DNA of 11,456 bases from CAYLZO01 sp964387775 (GTDB taxonomy: Bacteria; Chloroflexota; Anaerolineae; JAAYZQ01). The notes below the pieces were generated by a model, which made no database searches, was not told the origin of the DNA, and saw only the letters and a list, made by a program, of their open reading frames with translations. Location of the stretch: positions 1 through 11,456 of the forward strand of contig CAYLZO010000172.1 in the NCBI GenBank assembly GCA_964387775.1. The letters are read 5' to 3'. A program made the position numbers and the translations under genes. Shown in pieces: positions 6,323-11,456 of this stretch (its first letter is position 1; each line of letters opens with the position of its first letter).

Positions 6323-7228
6323 ATGAGAGTATCGTATTTCCCAGGGTGCACGCTGAATACAACTGGCAAGGGCTTTGACAACGCGGTGCGGGCATCGTGC
6401 TCGGCGGTGGGGCTAGAGCTGGTCGAACTGCCCGACTGGAACTGCTGCGGCGCGACCTTTCCGCTGATCATCGACAACATGCTGGAGCTGGCCGCCCCGG
6501 CCCACGTGTTGGTCGCGGCGCGGGACGCGGGCGTGAACGGCACGGTAACGACGGCTTGTACCACGTGCTACAACGTCATCAAGCGCACCAACCATTTCAT
6601 CCGCGAGCACGAGGAAGAACGAGAGCGGATCGAGGCCTTCATCGAGGCCGAGTACGTCGGCGAGGTGGAGGTCAAGGACATCCTGCACCTGCTGCGCGAC
6701 GACGTGGGATTCGACGCGGTGGCCGAGAAGGTGCAGAAGCCGCTCGAGGGCCTGAAGGTGGCGTCGTATTACGGCTGCATGGTCCTCCGCCCGCCCGACG
6801 AGGTGGCCTACGACGATCCCGACCATCCCCGGTCGCTGGACGACCTGATGGCCGCCCTGGGCGCCACGCCGGTCGATTTTCCGCACAAGAACGAGTGCTG
6901 CGGCGCGTACCTGGCCGTCAAGGACGGCGACGTCACGCGGCAGATGGTCTACACCATCTTAAAGTCGGCGCAGGCGGCCGGGGCCGAGGCGGTGGTGACC
7001 AACTGCCCGCTCTGCCAGTTCAACCTGGACAAGCAGCAAGCCGACGCGGATGGAAGCATCCGTGGGCAGAGGCAACACGCCGGTTACCGGCCCGTCCCGG
7101 TCTTTTATTTCAGCCAGCTGATGGGGTTGGCGTTAGGATTGGATATCGGCGACTATGGCTGGGAGCGACATTACATCGAGCCGGATTCCGTGCTAGAGAG
7201 GTTCACGAACAATGGAGACAATGATTGA
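6323..7228 (+). CDS. hdrB: Heterodisulfide reductase subunit B (two CCG domains)
   Basis: The predicted catalytic subunit, 301 residues. Both CCG domains that hold the non-cubane [4Fe-4S] clusters are complete: C9, C41-C42, C79, C82 in the first and C152, C192-C193, C228, C231 in the second. The spacing C-x31-CC-x36-C-x2-C fits HdrB. ATG 6323 was chosen because GGAG at 6313-6316 precedes it and the product then starts MRVSYFPGC as in the family. An upstream in-frame TTG at 6248 would read through the repeat. Between CQFNLD (231-236) and PVFYFSQL (259-266) is ADADGSIRGQRQHAGYR, longer than I expect, and part of it is encoded by a palindrome (7047-7062). The end overlaps the hicB-like gene by 17 bases. 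The disulfide or sulfur substrate cannot be told from sequence. Confidence 0.94.
   Translation: MRVSYFPGCTLNTTGKGFDNAVRASCSAVGLELVELPDWNCCGATFPLIIDNMLELAAPAHVLVAARDAGVNGTVTTACTTCYNVIKRTNHFIREHEEERERIEAFIEAEYVGEVEVKDILHLLRDDVGFDAVAEKVQKPLEGLKVASYYGCMVLRPPDEVAYDDPDHPRSLDDLMAALGATPVDFPHKNECCGAYLAVKDGDVTRQMVYTILKSAQAAGAEAVVTNCPLCQFNLDKQQADADGSIRGQRQHAGYRPVPVFYFSQLMGLALGLDIGDYGWERHYIEPDSVLERFTNNGDND
7047..7062. repeat. Small palindrome inside hdrB
   Basis: CGGATG (7047-7052), loop GAAG, CATCCG (7057-7062): a perfect 6-bp inverted repeat with a stable-looking tetraloop. It encodes DGSI in a linker that appears a few residues longer than in typical HdrB. It may be another in-frame palindromic insertion; chance is possible for a stem this short. 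Confidence 0.4.
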
Positions 7229-7391
7229 GTACGACGTTGTCTTGATTCCGGCAGAAGAAGGCGGGTATACCGTCATTGCTCCTTCGCTGCCAGGATGCAT
7301 TTCCGAAGGCGACACCGAAGCGGAAGCGCTGGAGAACATCAAAGATGCCATTCAGGGGTGGTTGACCGTCGTTGAGAAACGCTATGACTGA
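7212..7391 (+). CDS. Orphan HicB-like antitoxin domain protein
   Basis: A 59-residue protein with the partial RNase-H-like fold of HicB: EYDVVLIPAEEGGYTVIAP (6-24), SLPGCISEGDT (25-35) and the helix EAEALENIKDAIQGWL. There is no C-terminal DNA-binding domain. HicB normally neutralises the HicA mRNA interferase encoded beside it, but no hicA follows here; hdrA-1 starts within its last eight bases. It may be a remnant, may serve another HicA, or may have a structural role. ATG 7212 has AGAGAGG at 7195-7201; ATG 7221 is an alternative. It overlaps hdrB upstream and hdrA-1 downstream, so all three are coupled. Confidence 0.85.
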   Translation: METMIEYDVVLIPAEEGGYTVIAPSLPGCISEGDTEAEALENIKDAIQGWLTVVEKRYD

Positions 7392-8778
7392 ACAAGAATA
7401 CAGCCAGCGCGTGCTCATCGTCGGCGCGGGAATCGCCGGGATGCAGGCCGCGCTGGACATTGCCAACTCGGGCTACGAGGTGGTGCTGGTCGACAAGTGG
7501 CCGTCGGTGGGCGGGCACATGCACCAGCTCTCCGAGACCTTTCCCACGCTGGACTGCGCCCAGTGCATCATGACGCCGCGCACCGTGGACGTGGGCAGGC
7601 ACGACAACATCAAGCTTCACGTCTACTCCGAGATCGAGGCCATTGACGGCGAGATGGGCGATTTCCAGGTGCGCATCAAGCGCAAGCCGGCCTACGTCAA
7701 CTGGGACCTGTGCACGGCCTGCGGCGCCTGCACCGAAAAATGTCCGACGTCGATCCCGGTCGAGTTTGACCGCGACCTGGAGATGGCCAAGGTCACACGC
7801 AGCGGCCGCGTGCGCCACCAGGGCACGGGCAAGGCCATTTACACGCTGTCGCCCCAGGCGGTGCCCAAAAAGCCCGTCATCGACGCCGAGCGCTGCCTCT
7901 ACCTCCAGAGCGGCAAGTGCGGGCTGTGCGCCAAGGTCTGCCCCGTGGAGGCCATCGACTACGAGCAGGGGCCGGCCTGGTTCGAGGAGCGGGTGGGGGC
8001 CATCATTTTGGCCACCGGCTTTGAGCTCTACCCGCTGGAAAAGCTGGGCGAGTACGGCGGCGGCCAGGTGCCCGACGTCATCGACGCGCTGGCGATGGAG
8101 CGGCTGCTTAGCGCCTCGGGGCCGACCTCGGGCGTGATGCGCCGGCCGTCCGACGGCAAGGAGCCGCGCGAAGTGGTCTGGATCCAGTGCGCCGGCTCTC
8201 GCGACCCGGAGCTGGGCATGCCTTACTGCTCCAAGATCTGCTGCATGTACAGCGCCAAGCAGGCCATGCTCTACAAGCACAAGGTCCACGACGGGCAGGC
8301 CTACGTCTTTTACATCGACATCCGTTCGGCGGGCAAGCGCTACGAGGAGTTTATCCAGCGGGCCATGGAGGAGGACGACGTCCTCTACGTGCGGGGCAAG
8401 GTGAGCAAGGTCTATCGCGAGCCTGCGGTGAGCGGAGCCGAATCGAACGGCAAGGTCATGGTCTGGGGCGTGGATACGCTGACCGGGCTGCCGGTGGAGG
8501 TTGCCGCCGACCTGGTGGTCGTCTCGCCGGCGATGGTGCCCAGCGCCGGCACGCGCCAGATGGCCGAGATGCTGGGCCTGGACGTGGACGAGTTCGGCTG
8601 GTGGACCGAAGCCGAGGGCAACCTGGCCCCGCTGGAGACCGGCCGGGCGGGCGTGTTCCTGGCGGGCGCGGGCGTCGGCCCCAAGGACATCCCGGAGGCG
8701 GTGTCGCAGGGCAGCGGGGCGGCGGGCAAGGTGCTGTCGCTGCTGGCGCGCTGGCACGGCGTGGAAGCGCCGGAATAG
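7384..8778 (+). CDS. hdrA: Heterodisulfide reductase subunit A-like flavoprotein 1 (inserted-ferredoxin type)
   Basis: A 464-residue FAD protein of the HdrA family. In order: the FAD-binding GAGIAG (14-19) and a C-x2-C motif in LDCAQCIMTPR (C58, C61). The inserted ferredoxin has clusters CTACGACTEKCP (C110, C113, C116, C120) and C171/C179/C182/C186. Then come the second FAD segment GAIILATGF (205-213) and the QCAGSRD...YCSKICCMY region (268-289). The N-terminal cysteine domain and C-terminal ferredoxin of full-length HdrA (about 650 residues) are absent; the second HdrA downstream has exactly these. Residues 347-354 (PAVSGAES) are an extra stretch compared with HdrA-2. ATG 7384 overlaps the hicB stop by eight bases. 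HdrA proteins receive electrons and can bifurcate them through FAD; whether this one does is unknown. Confidence 0.94.
   Translation: MTEQEYSQRVLIVGAGIAGMQAALDIANSGYEVVLVDKWPSVGGHMHQLSETFPTLDCAQCIMTPRTVDVGRHDNIKLHVYSEIEAIDGEMGDFQVRIKRKPAYVNWDLCTACGACTEKCPTSIPVEFDRDLEMAKVTRSGRVRHQGTGKAIYTLSPQAVPKKPVIDAERCLYLQSGKCGLCAKVCPVEAIDYEQGPAWFEERVGAIILATGFELYPLEKLGEYGGGQVPDVIDALAMERLLSASGPTSGVMRRPSDGKEPREVVWIQCAGSRDPELGMPYCSKICCMYSAKQAMLYKHKVHDGQAYVFYIDIRSAGKRYEEFIQRAMEEDDVLYVRGKVSKVYREPAVSGAESNGKVMVWGVDTLTGLPVEVAADLVVVSPAMVPSAGTRQMAEMLGLDVDEFGWWTEAEGNLAPLETGRAGVFLAGAGVGPKDIPEAVSQGSGAAGKVLSLLARWHGVEAPE
8422..8445. repeat. 24-bp in-frame insertion inside hdrA-1
   Basis: The eight codons 8422-8445 encode PAVSGAES. 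Aligned with HdrA-2, KVYRE|NGKVMVWGVDTLTG matches KVFQE|NGHAMVWGVDTLTG exactly on both sides, so these 24 bases are extra. The core TGAGCGGAGCCGAA resembles, from memory, a dispersed repeat core TGAGCGGAGTCGAA found in many bacterial genomes. The length keeps the frame. Confidence 0.7.
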
Positions 8779-8783
8779 CCGAG

Positions 8784-9203
8784 ATGGCCGATTGGGACGA
8801 GGCGGAGGACGAGCCCTGGCCGGTCAAATATCCGATCGAGACGCCGCCTCGCCAAGCCAGCGGGCGTTTTCGACGGCAGGCATCATCCCGCTGGGCGGGG
8901 ACGGAGAAGGCTGACACGGGCGAGGTTCGAAAACGGCTCCTGTGGCTGCTCTTGGCCGTCGAAGTGGGAATGGTGGTCGCCGCGGCCTGTGTGCTGCCGT
9001 TGGTTTTTCTGAATCCGCCAGCGAGGCAAGAGGGCGTCGGCGGCGAGATTCTGAGCAAAGCAGGCGCATGGTTGGGACTATCCGGGCAAGCCGTCTGCCT
9101 GCTGGTGGGACTGCCGTTGCCTATTTTGATTCTGATGCTTGGTCTCAACCTGGGGCTGTACCGCTGGCTTCGGGGACGTGGCGTAGGGGGAGGAACAGAA
9201 TGA
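8784..9203 (+). CDS. Hypothetical small membrane protein, two predicted helices
   Basis: A 139-residue protein I do not recognise. The first 50 residues are charged and probably cytoplasmic, with an acidic start (MADWDEAEDEPW) and a later basic stretch (GRFRRQASSRW). Two hydrophobic segments follow, about 52-76 (LLWLLLAVEVGMVVAAACV...) and 103-126 (AVCLLVGLPLPILILMLGL...), joined by a short loop. The tail is YRWLRGRGVGGGTE. There is no signal peptide and no heme- or metal-binding motif. It starts six bases after the hdrA-1 stop and its TGA overlaps the hicB ATG (ATGA). No good ribosome-binding site is visible, so translation may rely on coupling with hdrA-1. By position it could anchor the Hdr complex or be cargo of the hicBA module. 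Confidence 0.7.
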   Translation: MADWDEAEDEPWPVKYPIETPPRQASGRFRRQASSRWAGTEKADTGEVRKRLLWLLLAVEVGMVVAAACVLPLVFLNPPARQEGVGGEILSKAGAWLGLSGQAVCLLVGLPLPILILMLGLNLGLYRWLRGRGVGGGTE

Positions 9204-9406
9204 GACAAGTGATTATCTATCCAGGGGAGGACGGCTACTGGGTAGCCGAATGCCCTACATTGCCGGGATGTATCAGCCAGGGCAAGACCAGGGAAGAAAC
9301 CATCAAGAATATCCGTGAGGCTATCGAGGGATACATCGCTGCACTCGAAGAAGATGGATTGCCGGTTCCTGAGGAGCACTTTGATCTCCTGGCAGTAGCC
9401 GTATGA
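9200..9406 (+). CDS. hicB: HicB-family antitoxin
   Basis: A 68-residue antitoxin with the HicB core: VIIYPGEDGYWVAECPTLPG (4-23), CISQGKT, and the helix EETIKNIREAIEGYIAALEEDG, followed by the typical LPVPEEHFDLLAVAV tail. It should bind and block the HicA protein encoded next. GGGGGAGGAA just upstream is a strong ribosome-binding site, and both ends overlap neighbours by four bases (ATGA with the membrane protein and with hicA). The order hicB-hicA is the less usual one, and no DNA-binding domain is present, so self-repression through HicB alone is unlikely. It differs clearly from the orphan HicB at 7212-7391. Confidence 0.93.
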   Translation: MRQVIIYPGEDGYWVAECPTLPGCISQGKTREETIKNIREAIEGYIAALEEDGLPVPEEHFDLLAVAV

Positions 9407-9627
9407 CCAAGTTGCCGGTGATCTCGGGCCGGAAGTGCATCCGTGCGCTTGAACGAGCAGGCTTTTACGTGAAGCGACAAACGGGCAGTCACTTGATCCT
9501 GAGAAGGGACACGCCATTTGCTCAAGTTGTCGTGCCCGATCACAAAACTTTGGACCGAGGTACATTGAGGGCCATCATCCGGCAGGCAGGCTTTAGCATT
9601 GGCGAGTTTGTAGGCTTTTTGAAGTAG
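9403..9627 (+). CDS. hicA: HicA-family mRNA interferase toxin
   Basis: A 74-residue toxin with the dsRNA-binding-like fold. The catalytic histidine is present in RQTGSHLILRR (H30), and the family segment VVVPDHKTLDRGTLRAIIRQAG (42-63) is complete, so it is predicted to be active. HicA cleaves mRNA and is held inactive by HicB. The start overlaps the hicB stop (ATGA), giving strict coupling of toxin to antitoxin. It ends 16 bases before hdrA-2. The pair sits between the two hdrA genes, on the same strand and apparently in the same transcript. Confidence 0.94.
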   Translation: MTKLPVISGRKCIRALERAGFYVKRQTGSHLILRRDTPFAQVVVPDHKTLDRGTLRAIIRQAGFSIGEFVGFLK

Positions 9628-9643
9628 GCGAGACTGAAGACGA

Positions 9644-11374
9644 ATGAAACGAATCGGAATATTCGTCTGTCACTGTGGCACCAACATCGCCGGCACCGTG
9701 GACGTGGAGCGGGTGGTCGAAGAAATCCGCAAGTTCCCCGAGGTCGTCTACGCCGTGGACTATAAGTACATGTGCTCCGACCCCGGCCAGGCGCTCATCC
9801 GCGACCACATCCGCGACGACCGGCTGGATTCGGTCATCGTCGCCGCTTGCTCGCCGGCCATGCACGAGACCACCTTCCGCCGCACGGCCGAGTCGGCGGG
9901 CATCAACCCCTACCAGACCGAGATTGCCAACATCCGCGAGCAATCGAGCTGGGTGCACCAGAAACAGACCGAGGCCGCGACCCACAAGGCCATCGAGACG
10001 ATCCGGACCATCGTGGCCAAGGCCCACTACAACGAGTCGCTGACGCCCTTCCACCTGCCCCTGGTCAAGCGGGCGCTGGTCATCGGCGGGGGGGTCGCTG
10101 GCATCCAGGCCGCGCTGGACGTGGCCGACGCAGGTTATCCGGTGGTGCTGGTCGAAAAAAGCGACCACCTGGGCGGGCGCATGGCCGAGCTGTCGGGCCT
10201 GTACCTCAATTTCGACGCCGCGCCGGACCTGCTCCAAGACAAAATCGACGCCGTGATGGATCATCCCCGCATCCAGGTGCTGACTGAGGCGGAAGTGGTG
10301 GAAGTCGGTGGGTACGTGGGCAATTTCATCGCTAAGGTAGAACAGGGAGCAGGGAATCGGGAAATCGGGGAATCGGTGCCGTATACCTTTGATATTGGGG
10401 CCATCGTTGTGGCGACGGGGTACGATCTCTACAGCCAGGCGCACCTGGGCGAGTATGGCGGCGGGCGCTATCCCGACGTGATCGACGGCTTGCAGTTCGA
10501 AGCGATGCTGCGGCCCGACGGCCCCACCGGCGGCCAGATCCGCCGCCCCTCCGACGGGCAGGTGCCCAAGGAGGTCGTCTGGGTGCAGTGCGCCGGCTCT
10601 CGCGATCCGGAACTGCACAAGCCCTACTGCTCCAAGGTGTGCTGCATGTACGTGGCCAAGCAGTCGATGGCCTACAAGCGGCAGGTGCCCGACGGCCAGG
10701 CGACCGTGTTCTACATCGACATCCGCAGCCAGGGCAAGGGCTACGAGGAGTTTGTCCAGCAGGCGATGGAGGAGCACGACGTGCTCTACGTCCGGGGCAA
10801 GGCGTCGAAGGTGTTCCAAGAGAACGGTCACGCCATGGTCTGGGGCGTGGACACGCTGACCGGCCTGCCCCTGGAGGTCGAGGCTGACCTGGTGGTGCTG
10901 GCCACGGCCACGGTGCCCCACGCCGACTCGGTCGAGTTGGGGCAGCGGCTGCGGGTGGGCACCGACGAGCACGGCTTTTTCAGCGAGGCGCACCCCAAGC
11001 TCCGCCCCGTGGAGAGCCTGACGGCCGGTGTGTTCCTGGCCGGCGCGGCCCAGTTCCCCAAGGACATCCCCGAGACGGTGGCCCAGGCCAGCGGCGCGGC
11101 GGCCAAGGTGCTGAGCCTCTTTTCCCAGCGGCAGATGGTCGCCGAGCCGACGGTGGCTTACGTGGAAGAGGAGCTCTGCTCGGGCTGCGGGCTGTGCATC
11201 CCGGCCTGCCCGTACGACGCGCGGGAGATGCACGACTGGCGACACGTGGCGGTGGTCAACGCGGCGCTGTGCCAGGGCTGCGGGGCGTGCACGATGGTCT
11301 GCCCCAACAAGGCGTGCAAGGTGCGAAATTTGACCCAGCGGCAGATCCTGTCGATGGTAGAAGCCTATTTGTAG
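9644..11374 (+). CDS. hdrA: Heterodisulfide reductase subunit A-like flavoprotein 2 (N-domain plus C-terminal ferredoxin type)
   Basis: A 576-residue FAD protein. The N-terminal HdrA domain (1-135) has FVCHCGTNIAG with C9 and C11, then C44 and C69 (AACSPAMHE), positions linked to an atypical iron-sulfur cluster in full-length HdrA. FAD binding is shown by GGGVAG (148-153) and GAIVVATGY (252-260), followed by QCAGSRD...YCSKVCCMY (315-336). A C-terminal ferredoxin has CSGCGLCIPACP (C512, C515, C518, C522) and CQGCGACTMVCP (C543, C546, C549, C553). Where HdrA-1 has C-x2-C and the inserted ferredoxin, this protein has LNFDAAPDLLQDKIDAV and no ferredoxin, so it complements HdrA-1. Residues about 234-244 are encoded by the GGGAATCGG repeat. 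ATG 9644 has only a weak ribosome-binding site. Confidence 0.94.
   Translation: MKRIGIFVCHCGTNIAGTVDVERVVEEIRKFPEVVYAVDYKYMCSDPGQALIRDHIRDDRLDSVIVAACSPAMHETTFRRTAESAGINPYQTEIANIREQSSWVHQKQTEAATHKAIETIRTIVAKAHYNESLTPFHLPLVKRALVIGGGVAGIQAALDVADAGYPVVLVEKSDHLGGRMAELSGLYLNFDAAPDLLQDKIDAVMDHPRIQVLTEAEVVEVGGYVGNFIAKVEQGAGNREIGESVPYTFDIGAIVVATGYDLYSQAHLGEYGGGRYPDVIDGLQFEAMLRPDGPTGGQIRRPSDGQVPKEVVWVQCAGSRDPELHKPYCSKVCCMYVAKQSMAYKRQVPDGQATVFYIDIRSQGKGYEEFVQQAMEEHDVLYVRGKASKVFQENGHAMVWGVDTLTGLPLEVEADLVVLATATVPHADSVELGQRLRVGTDEHGFFSEAHPKLRPVESLTAGVFLAGAAQFPKDIPETVAQASGAAAKVLSLFSQRQMVAEPTVAYVEEELCSGCGLCIPACPYDAREMHDWRHVAVVNAALCQGCGACTMVCPNKACKVRNLTQRQILSMVEAYL
10343..10376. repeat. GGGAATCGG tandem repeat in frame inside hdrA-2
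   Basis: Three near-tandem units (GGGAATCGG, GGAAATCGG, GGGAATCGG) at 10352-10376 encode GNREIGES. CAGGGAATCGG (10350-10360) is identical to two copies in the ahcY-metK spacer (1030-1040 and 1053-1063). The repeat interrupts the usual path from VGNF to GAIVVATGY and preserves the frame. Confidence 0.75.
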
Positions 11375-11390
11375 GTCTGAGGAACCAAGC

Positions 11391-11456
11391 ATGAGGGCAA
11401 CGGAGCCGAAACTAGATTTCATCGAGCGGATCAGCGAGCTGAGCGGGCAGAACGTG
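11391..11456 (+). CDS. Start of a probable second HdrC, cut by window end
   Basis: ATG 11391 follows GAGGAA at 11379-11384 and lies 16 bases after hdrA-2. Only 22 codons are visible, including FIERISELSGQNV. This aligns with ELVHRIEEYSGQDL in the HdrC at 5825-6232, just before its first CYQCGKC motif, so a second HdrC is the most likely identity. No cysteine cluster is inside the window, so this rests on a short match plus position after hdrA. Confidence 0.6.
   Translation, partial: MRATEPKLDFIERISELSGQNV

Noticed and set aside
7372..7383. TTG 7372 as the start of hdrA-1
   Set aside because: It would add only four residues (MRNA) within the hicB frame; ATG 7384 is a better codon and matches the usual coupled overlap.
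7339..8757. Open frame of about 472 codons on the minus strand opposite hdrA-1
   Set aside because: Same shadow effect; its composition is atypical for a protein and the + strand gene is certain.
9593..11422. Open frame of about 609 codons on the minus strand opposite hdrA-2
   Set aside because: It mirrors a high-GC gene with clear HdrA motifs, has low-complexity composition rich in H, R, G and A, and shows no domain; it is a codon-bias shadow.

Overview
The window is a GC-rich bacterial segment with every recognised gene on the + strand, packed end to end, many with 4-nt ATGA or GTGA start/stop overlaps. The gene content (two-subunit class I fumarase, a flavin-containing heterodisulfide-reductase (Hdr) set, HEPN/MNT and HicBA modules) and the many short tandem or hairpin repeats point to an anaerobic or facultative bacterium. 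Chloroflexota (an Anaerolineae-like lineage) is my best guess, from general impression only; nothing in the sequence proves it.

Region 1 (1-2413) is the S-adenosylmethionine cycle: the 3' part of ahcY, a repeat-filled spacer, metK, and a strong intrinsic terminator. Region 2 (2414-2709) is a regulatory spacer with two sigma-70-type promoters, a possible 47-codon leader ORF whose stop overlaps the next start, and a small hairpin with an alternative partner. Region 3 (2710-4936) encodes the alpha and beta subunits of class I fumarate hydratase, separated by a HEPN/nucleotidyltransferase (MNT) pair. Region 4 (4945-5828) is a second, differently organised MntA-HepT toxin-antitoxin pair. Region 5 (5825-11456) is an Hdr cluster: hdrC, hdrB, an orphan hicB-like gene, a first hdrA, a small two-helix membrane protein, a hicB-hicA pair, a second hdrA, and the start of what looks like a second hdrC.

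The run from the promoters near 2448-2538 to the window end reads as one polycistron, because no other terminator or clear promoter was seen in it. The two HdrA proteins have complementary domains. The first carries the inserted ferredoxin domain but no N-terminal or C-terminal iron-sulfur domains. The second carries the N-terminal cysteine domain and a C-terminal 2x[4Fe-4S] ferredoxin but has lost the inserted one. Together they would make up one full set of HdrA redox domains on two FAD subunits, working with HdrB (two complete CCG motifs) and HdrC.

The two most unusual points are these. Nearly every junction between metabolic genes in regions 3-5 holds a toxin-antitoxin-type gene or a repeat. 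At least two, and perhaps four, of the enzymes carry short in-frame repeat or palindrome insertions (fumarase beta, HdrB, HdrA-1, HdrA-2). The HdrA-1 insertion is shown most cleanly by aligning it with HdrA-2.
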